The position numbers and the translations under genes are program-made. Shown one piece after another: positions 56,349-64,000 of a DNA stretch of 64,000 nt. The stretch's first letter is position 1, and the number at the start of each line of letters is the position of its first letter. The stretch comes from Actinoplanes sp. SE50/110 (GTDB lineage Bacteria; Actinomycetota; Actinomycetes; Mycobacteriales; Micromonosporaceae): positions 1,782,001-1,846,000 of the forward strand of contig NZ_LT827010.1 of assembly GCF_900119315.1 (NCBI RefSeq), written 5' to 3'. Under the pieces are notes generated by a model. It had not been told where the DNA came from, ran no database searches, and worked only from the letters and a program-made list of their open reading frames with translations.

Positions 56349-57245
56349 ATGGCGAGCAGCACGGCCCACGGCCTGATGCCGGTCCCGGGTCTGACAGCGG
56401 TTTCCGGCCCGGATCCCGGCAGGGCGGCACCTCCCGCCCCGGCGGCCCCCAGCCGCCCACCTTCCGTCCCGGCGGCCTCTGATCGGCCCTCTTCTGCTCT
56501 GGCGGCCTCTGATCGGGCCTCTTCTGCTTTGGCGGCCTCTGATCGGGCCCTCTCCGCTTCGGCGGCCTCTGCCCTGGCGGCTTCCGCCCCGGCCTCTGCC
56601 CTGGCGGCTTCCGCCCCGGCCTCTGCCCTGGCGGCTTCCGCCCCGGCCTCTGCTCTGGTGGCGGCTGCTTCGGCGGCTTCCATCCCGGCATCTTCTACTC
56701 AGGCGGTTTCTGCCTCGGCGGTTTCTGGCCCGGCATCTCCTGTTTCGGCGGCTTCCGGGCGGGGCCTCGGGTCCGCTCTTGTGGTGCCCGGTCCGGTGGG
56801 CGTGGGGAGTGCGCGGGCCGAGATGCCGACTGTTCCGGCGCATATGTTGCCGCAGCGGACCCCTGCTCAGCTGCTGGCGATCGCGCGGCAGGGGCTGGCC
56901 GAGGCGGCGCATACGGCTCCCGACGGTCTGCGATACGCGGCGGCTCATCTGGCCGCCCTGCGCGCGGCCGCGGCCCTGCTCGCGGCTCGGGCTCGTCCGG
57001 GCGCGCCCGGACGGCGCACCAAGGCGACGAGCGTCTGGTCACTGCTGGTGATGGTCGCGCCGGAGTTCGGCGAGTGGGCGGGCTATTTCGCCCTAGGCGC
57101 CAGCAAACGCGCGGCGGCCGAGGCGGGCATTCCCCAGGTGGTGAGTGCCCGGGAGGCGGATGACCTGCTGCGTGCGGCCGAGCAGTTCGTGACGGTGGCC
57201 GAGTCCTCCCTGGGCTTCTCCTATCAGCCCCCGTTGGCGGCTTGA
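56349..57245 (+). CDS. SAV_6107-type HEPN protein with repetitive N-terminus
   Basis: 298 residues from ATG 56349 (GCGAGGAGGAACG ribosome-binding site). Residues about 175-295 match the SAV_6107 HEPN family (TPAQLLAIARQGLAEAAHTA and READDLLRAAEQFVTVAESS). The HEPN ribonuclease motif R-x4-H is present as RYAAAH, Arg195 and His200. Residues about 30-125 are Ala/Ser/Pro repeats coded by tandem DNA repeats and differ from other members. HEPN proteins of this kind often cleave RNA under stress; activity here is inferred. Expression from the damage promoter upstream is likely. Confidence 0.75.
   Translation: MASSTAHGLMPVPGLTAVSGPDPGRAAPPAPAAPSRPPSVPAASDRPSSALAASDRASSALAASDRALSASAASALAASAPASALAASAPASALAASAPASALVAAASAASIPASSTQAVSASAVSGPASPVSAASGRGLGSALVVPGPVGVGSARAEMPTVPAHMLPQRTPAQLLAIARQGLAEAAHTAPDGLRYAAAHLAALRAAAALLAARARPGAPGRRTKATSVWSLLVMVAPEFGEWAGYFALGASKRAAAEAGIPQVVSAREADDLLRAAEQFVTVAESSLGFSYQPPLAA
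56471..56651. repeat. In-frame minisatellite in the HEPN gene
   Basis: Three 30-bp units (56471-56500, 56501-56530, 56531-56560; each encodes AASDR plus SSAL-like) followed, after 10 bp, by three identical 27-bp units (56571-56597, 56598-56624, 56625-56651; each ALAASAPAS). Both lengths are multiples of three, so the frame is kept. Confidence 0.9.
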
Positions 57246-57356
57246 CCCGCGCCGTTCGCCTTGATCTGCACCGTTCGACTTGATCTGCGCTGTTCGCCTC
57301 GACCCTGGGCCGTTTGCATTGACCCTGCGCGTTCGTATTGACCATCCGCGTTCGTC
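57241..57356. repeat. Six 19-20-bp units at the HEPN 3' end
   Basis: Starting with the unit that contains the HEPN stop codon, units such as TTGATCTGCACCGTTCGAC run at 57241, 57261, 57280, 57299, 57319 and 57338. Each ends in a GTTCG-like core. Confidence 0.8.
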
Positions 57357-57378
57357 GAAGGCCCTGGTCGCTGCGAGT

Positions 57379-57420
57379 CGGAGGGATTCGGCGGCTGAGC
57401 GGAGGGATTCGGCGGCTGAG
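57379..57420. repeat. Two perfect 21-bp units
   Basis: The sequence starting CGGAGGGATTCGGCGGCTGA occupies 57379-57399 and again 57400-57420. Confidence 0.85.
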
Positions 57421-57646
57421 CGGTGGCGGGTGGCTGCCCGCTGCGCTGATTTCCGACCGGCTTTGCCGTTCGACCGGCTCCCGCTGATGGGCTGGCAACT
57501 CCGGCTTGCCCGTTGGGGATTTGTCCACTCGCACCTTTGGAGTGCTCGCCGTGCTCAGGAACCTAGATCGCGGCCCGCGGGTGTCGGAAGGCTCGGAAGT
57601 TCAGCGCCGGGCAGACATGACTAGGCGGGTAGCGATCTTGCGGAGG

Positions 57647-57920
57647 CGGTCTGGACAGCGGGGCGGTCTGGTGGCGAGGTGGTCCGGAGATCTGGCGGCG
57701 GGTGGTCTGGACAGCCGGACGGTTTGGCGGCGGGTGGTCTGGACAGCGGGACGGTTTGGCGGCGGGACGGTTTGGCGGCCGGGCAGTTTGGCGGCGGGGA
57801 GGTTCGGCGGCGGGACGGTTTGGCGGCGGGTGGTCTGGACAGCGGGGCGGTTCGGCGGCGGGGTGGTGTGGCAGTGAGGTGGCTGGGTGGCGGGGCGATG
57901 TAGCGGCGGGTGATGTAGCT
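57647..57920. repeat. Degenerate repeat block before imuA'
   Basis: GTGGTCTGGACAGC and GACGGTTTGGCGGCGG recur many times in mixed order. The whole gap 57246-58009 holds no gene with recognisable similarity. The longer open frames there are repeat products. No SOS box was found in it. Confidence 0.75.
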
Positions 57921-58009
57921 GAAGCGGGGCTGGGGCCCGATAGGTAGCGGGTTCGGGCAGAGGGTGTCGCCGCGATGGGGAAGTACACGGGGATACAAGG
58001 CGGGGCACG

Positions 58010-58981
58010 ATGGCAGGGCGCATGATCAGCGGGACGGCTGCGCTCGCGGAACTGGTTCGGCCGGCGAGTGAGGCGGCGGAGCCGGGAGCGCACCGGATGC
58101 TGCCGGTGGCCAGTGAGCTGGGCAACCTGCTGCCGGGGCGCGGACTGCGCCGGGGCAGCACGGTGGCGGTGGCCGGAGGCCGGGTGGCGCGGGCCGGCGG
58201 GGGGACCTCGCTGATGCTGGCGCTGCTCGCGGCGGCGTCCCGGGCGGGATCCTGGTGCGCGGTGGTCGGACTGCCGGCGCTGGGGGCGCTCGCCGCGGCG
58301 GAAACCGGCATCGTGCTGGAACGGCTGGCGCTGGTGCCCGAACCCGGGCCGGACTGGCCGACCGTGGTCGCCGCGCTGATCGACGGGGTGGACGTGGTGG
58401 TGACCGCGGTGCCCGGGCCGGTGTCCGCGTCCATCGCCGGGCGGCTGGCGGCCCGGGCGCGGCAGCGGGGCAGTGTGCTGGTGCCGTTCGGGGACTGGAC
58501 CGGGGCCGACGTGACACTGCGGGTCGGCCGGGGGAACTGGGAAGGCCTCGGAGACGGCCGTGGCCGGCTGCGCCGGCGCGAGGTCACCGTGCTCGCCGGC
58601 GGCCGCGGCGCGGCGGCCCGCCCCAAAGAGCTGACCCTCTGGATGCCGGGCCTGACGTCCCGCCCGGGAACCCCGGCGGCCCTGCCCGTCGGCTCGGCCG
58701 GCATGCCGGACGCCCCACCCGTCCGTCCGGTCGCCGTACCCACCCTCCCGGACCTTACGGCCGACCCTCCCGGCAGCACGCTGCCCGCCCCGGGTAACCG
58801 GCCGCTCCGCGCCGTCCCGGACCTCACCGCGTCGACCCCCGGCCCGGAGCACCCGGAGCCGGGGGCGTCCACGTCGCGGCGGGGTGGGGCTTCAGCGCGG
58901 CGTGGACGGTGGGGCACCGGTCCGCGTGGCGGTGAGAGGGCGCGGCATGAAGTGCCGGCCGGGGCCTCAGCGGGCGAGTGA
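58010..58981 (+). CDS. imuA: ImuA' mutasome protein (RecA/SulA-like)
   Basis: 323 residues. The N-terminal two thirds follow actinobacterial ImuA' (GAHRMLPVASELGNLLPGRG, with LRRGSTVAVAGG as a degenerate P-loop region and VPFGDWTGADVTLRV), a RecA-fold accessory of the translesion mutasome. The last 110 residues are Pro/Arg/Gly-rich low complexity. It works with ImuB and DnaE2, which follow on the same strand. Start uncertain between ATG 58010 and ATG 58022. Confidence 0.82.
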   Translation: MAGRMISGTAALAELVRPASEAAEPGAHRMLPVASELGNLLPGRGLRRGSTVAVAGGRVARAGGGTSLMLALLAAASRAGSWCAVVGLPALGALAAAETGIVLERLALVPEPGPDWPTVVAALIDGVDVVVTAVPGPVSASIAGRLAARARQRGSVLVPFGDWTGADVTLRVGRGNWEGLGDGRGRLRRREVTVLAGGRGAAARPKELTLWMPGLTSRPGTPAALPVGSAGMPDAPPVRPVAVPTLPDLTADPPGSTLPAPGNRPLRAVPDLTASTPGPEHPEPGASTSRRGGASARRGRWGTGPRGGERARHEVPAGASAGE

Positions 58982-59190
58982 GCGGCGAGGGGCTGGGCGG
59001 CGAGGGGCTGGGCGGCGAGGGGCTGGGCGGCGAAGAGGTGGGCGGCGAGGGGCTGGGCGGCGAGGGGCTGGGCGGCCGGGGAGCTGGGCGGCGAGGGACT
59101 GAGCGGCCGGGGAGCTGGGCGGCGAGGGACTGAGCGGCCGGGGAGCTGGGCGGCGAGGGACTGGGCGGTGAAGGGCTGAGCGGTGAGGGG
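58982..59190. repeat. 15/31-bp tandem array between imuA' and imuB
   Basis: Six copies of GCGGCGAGGGGCTGG (one variant) from about 58987, then three copies of a 31-bp unit (GCGGCCGGGGAGCTGG plus GCGGCGAGGGACTGA), then degenerate units up to the imuB ribosome-binding site. It fills the whole spacer. Confidence 0.9.
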
Positions 59191-59215
59191 AGGGGACGTG
59201 GGGGTGGAGGAGGGG

Positions 59216-60934
59216 GTGCGGACGCTGATGGTGTGGTGTCCGGATTGGCCGGTGGTGGCGGCGGAGATCGAGTTGGGGGTGCCGGGGGACGGGGCGGTGG
59301 CGGTGATGGCGAACAACCGGGTGCTGGCCTGTTCCGAGGCGGCTCGGCGGGAGAGTGTCCGGCGGGGGCTGCGGCGGCGGGATGCGCAGGGGCGGTGTCC
59401 GCATCTGATCGTGGTGGAGCACGACCCGGGGCGGGATGCGCGGACCTTTGAGGCGGTGGTGGCCGCGGTGGAGGAGGTCGCGGCCGGGGTGGAGGTGGTG
59501 CGGCCGGGGGCCTGCGCGCTGGCTGCCCGGGGGCCGGCCCGGTACTACGGAGGGGAGGAGGCCGCGGCCGAGCGGATCGTCGAGCATGTGGCGCAGACCT
59601 GCGCGGTGGAGAGCCAGGTGGGGATCGCCGGTGGGGTGTTCGCGGCCGGGATCGCGGCGCGCGGCGGGCAGATCGTGGCGGTCGGGGGGACGGCCGGGTT
59701 TCTGGCCGGCATGCCGGTGGACGCGCTGGACCGGCCCGACCTGGCCGACCTGCTGCGCCGGCTCGGGGCCAAGACACTCGGGGAGTTCGCCGCGCTGCCG
59801 GCCGGGGACGTGCTGACCCGGTTCGGCTTCGACGGGGCGCTGGCGCATCGGCTGGCCCGGGGCGGCGATCATCGGCCGCTGGCGGTCCGGCAGCCGCCGG
59901 TCGACCTGGCCGTCACCGAGACGTACGACGAGCCGCTGGACCGGGTGGACACCGCCGCCTTCGCCGGCCGGGTGCTCGCCGAACGACTGCACGAACGGCT
60001 GGCCGGGCACGGGCTGGCCTGCACCCGGCTGGGGGTGGAGGCGGTCACCGCGGACGGGCAGGAACTGCACCGGGTGTGGCGGCACGACGGACTGCTGGGC
60101 GCGGCCGCCATCGCCGACCGGGTGCGCTGGCAGCTGGACGGCTGGCTGACCGGGGGCCGGCGGTCCGGGCCGGCCCGGCCGACCGCCGGCCTGGTCCGGC
60201 TCAGCCTGATCCCGGACGGGCTGCTGGCGCACGCCGGGCTGCAACCCGGGCTGTGGGGGGACGCGGGCGCCGAACGGGACCGGGCGCACCGGGCGTTCAG
60301 CCGGGTGCAGGGCCTGCTCGGGCCGGAGTCGGTGGTGACCCCGGTGATCGGCGGCGGGCGGTCCGGGAGTGATCAGGTCCGGCTGGTGCCGTGGGGGGAC
60401 GAGCGCACCCCGGCCCGGCCGGCCGCGGTGCACGCCGATCCGATTCCCGGTCTGGTCACCGTTCCGGTGCTCGACCGCGCCATCGCCCCCGACCTGCCCG
60501 GCCGAGAGAACGGGGGCACGGCACCCCGGAAAGGCGCGGCGGCGGAGAGGGGCGCGGCGGGCGCGGCTGACGGCGTACGCCGCAATCGGGGTGAAGGTGT
60601 GGGTTTGCCGCCGTGGCCCGGACGTCTGCCGCGGCCGTCACCGGCGATGGTGCTGCCCGAGCCGCTTCCCGCGGTGGTGCATGACGAGCTCGGGCTTCCG
60701 GTCGGCGTTTCCGCGCGTCTGGAGCTCACCGGCACGCCGGCCAGCCTGGCCGTCGGGCGGTCGGCGCCGCTGCCGATCACCGGGTGGGCCGGGCCGTGGC
60801 CGGTCGACGAGCGGTGGTGGGCGCCGGAGGAGGCGCGGCGGCGGGCCCGGTTCCAGATGTCGCTGGCTGACGGGCGGGCGCTGTTGTTGTCGCTGGCGGC
60901 GGGGCAGTGGGTGGTGGAGGCGATCTATGACTGA
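59216..60934 (+). CDS. imuB: ImuB, inactive Y-family polymerase homologue
   Basis: 572 residues from GTG 59216 (VRTLMVWCPDWPVVAAEIEL), preceded by GGAGGAGG. Fold and order are those of DinB/UmuC polymerases, but the catalytic acidic residues are gone: the first motif reads CPDWPVVAAE and the SxDE block reads RPGACALAAR. This is the known state of ImuB, which acts as a clamp-bound adaptor that links DnaE2 and ImuA'. The helix-hairpin-helix region (RLGAKTLGEFAALPAGDVL) is intact. Ends 12 bp before dnaE2. Confidence 0.9.
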   Translation: MRTLMVWCPDWPVVAAEIELGVPGDGAVAVMANNRVLACSEAARRESVRRGLRRRDAQGRCPHLIVVEHDPGRDARTFEAVVAAVEEVAAGVEVVRPGACALAARGPARYYGGEEAAAERIVEHVAQTCAVESQVGIAGGVFAAGIAARGGQIVAVGGTAGFLAGMPVDALDRPDLADLLRRLGAKTLGEFAALPAGDVLTRFGFDGALAHRLARGGDHRPLAVRQPPVDLAVTETYDEPLDRVDTAAFAGRVLAERLHERLAGHGLACTRLGVEAVTADGQELHRVWRHDGLLGAAAIADRVRWQLDGWLTGGRRSGPARPTAGLVRLSLIPDGLLAHAGLQPGLWGDAGAERDRAHRAFSRVQGLLGPESVVTPVIGGGRSGSDQVRLVPWGDERTPARPAAVHADPIPGLVTVPVLDRAIAPDLPGRENGGTAPRKGAAAERGAAGAADGVRRNRGEGVGLPPWPGRLPRPSPAMVLPEPLPAVVHDELGLPVGVSARLELTGTPASLAVGRSAPLPITGWAGPWPVDERWWAPEEARRRARFQMSLADGRALLLSLAAGQWVVEAIYD

Positions 60935-60946
60935 GTGGGCAGGGCG

Positions 60947-63900
60947 ATGAGTTTCCACAATCCGGCGAGGCCATGGGCCGATCTGGTACGCGATCTCGAC
61001 GGACGGAGGAACGGTGGCGCAGACCGGGGCGGAGACGGGCCGAAACCGGCCGGGAAGCCGGGGTTGTGGGCCGCTCCCGGGCCGGAGCAGGTCGCCGATC
61101 CGCTCGTGGTGGACGGTGACGGCGGTGATGCACCGGCCTGGACCCGCAAGCGGGAGCCGTACCGGGCGGCTCCCGGGTTGGTCCGTTCGGACGCCGAGGT
61201 CGCGTACGCCGAGTTGCACTGTCACACCAACTTCAGCTTCCTGGACGGCGCCAGCCATCCCGAGGAACTGGCCGAGGAGGCCGCCCGGCTCGGCCTGACC
61301 GGGCTGGCGGTCACCGACCACGACGGTTTCTACGGTGTGGTCCGGTTCTCCCAGGCGGCCCGGGAGCTGCGCCTGCCCACGATTTTCGGGGCCGAACTGT
61401 CGCTGGGCCTGACCCGGCCGCAGAACGGCGAGCCGGATCCGGAGGGCACCCACCTGCTGGCCCTGGCAAACGGTCACGACGGGTATGCGCGGCTGGCCCG
61501 GGTCATCTCGCAGGCCCAGATCCGTGGCGGGGAGAAGGGCAAGCCGGAGTACGAGAGTCTGGAACAGATCGCCGAGATCCTGCACGACCACGTCCTGGTC
61601 CTGACCGGCTGCCGCAAGGGCACCGTCCGGCAGGCGCTGGCCACCGAGGGGATGGACGCCGCGGCCTGGGAGCTGGACCGGCTGGCCGACCTGTTCGGCC
61701 GGTCGAACGTGGCGGTCGAGCTGACCGATCATGGTCATCCGTACGACGGGGACTTCAACGACGCGCTGTGCACCCTGGCCCGGGAGCGCCGGCTGGAGGT
61801 GGTGGCGACCGGCAACGTGCACTACGCCACCCCGGCACGCCGTCGGCTGGCCACCGCGCTCGCCGCCGTCCGCGCCCGCCGCGGGCTGGACGAGATGGAC
61901 GGCTGGCTGCCCGCGGCCGGCACCGCCCACCTGCGCAGCGGTGCCGAGATGGCACGCCGGTTCCGGGACTATCCGGGGGCGGTGGCGAACGCCGCGATGT
62001 ACGGCGAGGGGCTCTCCTTCGACCTGAACCTGGTCGCCCCGCGGCTGCCGGACTACGACGTGCCGCCCGGGCACACCGAGATGAGCTGGCTGCGGGAACT
62101 GACCATGCGGGGCGCCCGGGTCCGGTACGGGGAGCACCATCCGAAGGCGTACGCGCAGCTGGAGAAGGAGCTGCGGATGATCGAGGAGCTCGGGTTCCCC
62201 GGCTACTTCCTGGTCGTGTACGACATCGTGGACTTCTGCCGGCGCGAGAAGATCTACTGCCAGGGGCGGGGGTCGGCGGCGAACTCCGCGGTCTGCTACG
62301 CCCTGTGGATCACCAATGTCGACGCGGTGGAGTACGACCTGCTCTTCGAACGCTTCCTCGCCCCGGAGCGGGACGGCCCGCCGGACATCGACGTGGACAT
62401 CGAGTCGGACCGGCGCGAGGAGGTGATCCAGCACGTCTATCAGAAGTACGGGCGGGAGCACACCGCCCAGGTCGCCAACGTGATCTCGTACCGCCCCCGG
62501 TCGGCGGTCCGGGACATGGCCCGCGCGTTCGGGTTCTCGGCCGGTCAGCAGGACGCGTGGAGTAAACAGATCGATCGCTGGGGCGACGTGGCCACCGCCG
62601 ACAGCGACATCCCCGAGATGGTCGTCGACTATGCCAACGCGGTCCAGAACTTCCCCCGCCACCTGGGCATCCACTCCGGCGGGATGGTGATCTGCGACCG
62701 GCCGATCATCGAGGTCTGCCCGGTCGAGTGGGGCCGGATGCCCGGCCGCAGCGTGCTGCAGTGGGACAAGGACGACTGCGCGGCGGTCGACCTGGTCAAG
62801 TTCGACCTGCTCGGGCTCGGCATGCTGTCGGCGCTGCACTATGCGTACGACATGATCGAGGACGAACTCGACATCGGCACCATGCGGCTCGACGACGCCG
62901 AGGTCTACACGATGCTCTGCCGGGCCGACTCGGTCGGGGTGTTCCAGGTGGAGAGCCGCGCGCAGATGGCGACGCTGCCCCGGCTCAAGCCCACCCGGTT
63001 CTACGACCTGGTGATCGAGGTGGCGCTGATCCGGCCGGGGCCGATCCAGGGCGGCTCGGTGCACCCGTACATCCGCCGCAAGAACGGCCTGGAGAAGCCG
63101 GACGTGCCGCACCGGCTGATGGAGAACGCGCTGCGCAAGACGCTCGGGGTGCCGCTGTTCCAGGAGCAGTTGATGCAGCTCGCGATCGACGTGGCCGGTT
63201 TCGATCCGGCCGAGGCCGATCAGTTGCGGCGCGCCATGGGCTCCAAACGGTCCGTGGAGAAGATGGAGAGGATCAAGAGGCGGTTGTACGAGGGGATGGC
63301 CGGCAACGGGATCACCGGGGAACTCGCCGACGACCTGTTCCACAAACTGTCCGCTTTCGCCAGCTACGGCTTCCCGGAGAGCCACGCGATGAGCTTCGCC
63401 TACCTGGTCTACGCGAGCGCCTGGCTGAAGCGGTACCACCCGGCGGCGTTCTGCGCGGCGCTGCTCAACGCCCAGCCGATGGGCTTCTACTCGCCGCAGA
63501 CGCTGGTCGACGACGCGCGCCGGCACGGGGTTGAGGTGCGCCGCCCGGACATCAACCGCAGCGACGCGATGGCCACCCTGGAGACCACCCCGGACACCCG
63601 GCGCAAGGCCGGGGTGGGGGAGGCGCCGCAGGTCTGGGGGCTCGGCGGCCCGGCGGTGCGGCAGGGGCTGCGATCGGTGCGGACGATCGGGGCCGACCTG
63701 GCCGAGCTGATCGAGAACGAACGGCGGGAACACGGGCCGTACCGCTCCATGACCGATCTTGCCCGGCGGACCGGATGCTCGATCGCGAACCTGGAGGCGC
63801 TGGCCACGGCCGACGCCTTCGCCTCCTTCGGATTGTCGCGCCGGGAGGCGCTGTGGGCCGCCGGCGCGGCCGCCCAGGACAAACCGGACCGGCTGCCGGG

Positions 63901-64000
63901 GACGGTGACCGGCACCGAGGCGCCGACGCTGCCCGGGATGAGCGAGGTGGACCTGCTGGTGGCGGACGTGTGGGCGACCGGACTGTCGCCGGACACGCAC
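60947..64000 (+). CDS. dnaE2: Error-prone DNA polymerase DnaE2 (partial, 3' end off window)
   Basis: 1018 codons visible from ATG 60947, open to the window end. After a low-complexity lead of about 85 residues comes the PHP domain (AELHCHTNFSFLDGASHPEE), then the C-family polymerase core with the PDIDVDIESDRREEV acidic block (Asp ligands) and FQEQLMQLAIDVAGFDPAEADQLRRAMG. Position after imuA' and imuB makes it the DnaE2 mutasome polymerase that copies damaged DNA with errors. The C-terminal few dozen to hundred residues are beyond the edge. Confidence 0.95.
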   Translation, partial: MSFHNPARPWADLVRDLDGRRNGGADRGGDGPKPAGKPGLWAAPGPEQVADPLVVDGDGGDAPAWTRKREPYRAAPGLVRSDAEVAYAELHCHTNFSFLDGASHPEELAEEAARLGLTGLAVTDHDGFYGVVRFSQAARELRLPTIFGAELSLGLTRPQNGEPDPEGTHLLALANGHDGYARLARVISQAQIRGGEKGKPEYESLEQIAEILHDHVLVLTGCRKGTVRQALATEGMDAAAWELDRLADLFGRSNVAVELTDHGHPYDGDFNDALCTLARERRLEVVATGNVHYATPARRRLATALAAVRARRGLDEMDGWLPAAGTAHLRSGAEMARRFRDYPGAVANAAMYGEGLSFDLNLVAPRLPDYDVPPGHTEMSWLRELTMRGARVRYGEHHPKAYAQLEKELRMIEELGFPGYFLVVYDIVDFCRREKIYCQGRGSAANSAVCYALWITNVDAVEYDLLFERFLAPERDGPPDIDVDIESDRREEVIQHVYQKYGREHTAQVANVISYRPRSAVRDMARAFGFSAGQQDAWSKQIDRWGDVATADSDIPEMVVDYANAVQNFPRHLGIHSGGMVICDRPIIEVCPVEWGRMPGRSVLQWDKDDCAAVDLVKFDLLGLGMLSALHYAYDMIEDELDIGTMRLDDAEVYTMLCRADSVGVFQVESRAQMATLPRLKPTRFYDLVIEVALIRPGPIQGGSVHPYIRRKNGLEKPDVPHRLMENALRKTLGVPLFQEQLMQLAIDVAGFDPAEADQLRRAMGSKRSVEKMERIKRRLYEGMAGNGITGELADDLFHKLSAFASYGFPESHAMSFAYLVYASAWLKRYHPAAFCAALLNAQPMGFYSPQTLVDDARRHGVEVRRPDINRSDAMATLETTPDTRRKAGVGEAPQVWGLGGPAVRQGLRSVRTIGADLAELIENERREHGPYRSMTDLARRTGCSIANLEALATADAFASFGLSRREALWAAGAAAQDKPDRLPGTVTGTEAPTLPGMSEVDLLVADVWATGLSPDTH

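Noticed and set aside
57246..58009. Possible small protein genes in the repeat block
   Set aside because: All open frames there are translations of tandem repeats without conserved features.
55573..59190. Repeats considered as a CRISPR array
   Set aside because: Units follow each other directly, without unique spacers of constant length, and no cas gene is present.
60638..64000. 1120-codon minus-strand open frame
   Set aside because: Antisense to imuB and dnaE2, whose motifs are unmistakable on the plus strand; composition is that of a shadow frame.

Overview
This 64-kb window is very GC-rich, with frequent GTG starts, stop/start overlaps of the GTGA/ATGA type and almost no gaps. That points to an actinomycete. 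The gene set (class II DAHP synthase, PASTA kinase, an Rv2175c-type regulator, SCO2521-2524-type genes, a SAV_6107-type HEPN gene, heterodimeric lycopene cyclase) suggests a filamentous member, probably Micromonosporaceae (Actinoplanes-like). The genus is an inference. The backbone follows the order known around Mycobacterium tuberculosis Rv2182c-Rv2172c (acyltransferase, RNase AS, aroG, pknL, Rv2175c, idsA2, metF-like), with accessory blocks inserted. No rRNA, tRNA, insertion sequence, prophage or CRISPR array was recognised.

Left part (0-9 kb): acyltransferase end, Crp-type regulator, phosphotransferase, RNase AS, a TetR/MFS efflux pair, a 6-phosphofructokinase with pyrophosphate-type residues, proC, a GNAT protein and a D-amino-acid-oxidase-type flavoenzyme. 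9-15 kb holds a functionally unknown actinobacterial set related to Streptomyces SCO2521-SCO2524: a soluble protein, a membrane/coiled-coil protein, and a coupled operon with a variant P-loop ATPase. 15-24 kb: DUF429 protein, peroxidase, secreted chitinase, aroG, threonine aldolase, two tandem IPT/TIG exported proteins and endonuclease IV. 24-31 kb: PASTA kinase, its membrane and DNA-binding neighbours, a split lycopene cyclase facing a GGPP-type synthase, metF, a CDP-alcohol phosphotransferase and an HNH protein.

31-45 kb is more accessory: a Tat serine hydrolase plus mandelate-racemase-type enzyme, a truncated MFS gene at a direct repeat, TetR/DUF2306 and TetR/NTF2-fold pairs with visible operators, a decayed flavin monooxygenase, then the sdhCAB operon with a divergent LysR gene, a methyltransferase and a solute-binding/VWA fusion. 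45.7-51.1 kb is a six-gene carotenoid-tailoring operon on the minus strand (SDR, CrtA-like, GNAT, CruF-like, glycosyltransferase, CrtD/CrtI-like), probably acting with the lycopene cyclase genes 18 kb away. 51-55.6 kb: APC permease and an ArsR/MFS pair.

The right end (55.6-64 kb) is a DNA-damage locus. A PafBC/RecA-NDp-type promoter followed at once by a one-mismatch LexA box lies upstream of a HEPN-domain gene (with an R-x4-H RNase motif), then imuA', imuB and dnaE2 (cut by the window edge). The gaps between these genes, and the 5' half of the HEPN gene, are filled with short GC-rich tandem repeats found at this density nowhere else in the window.
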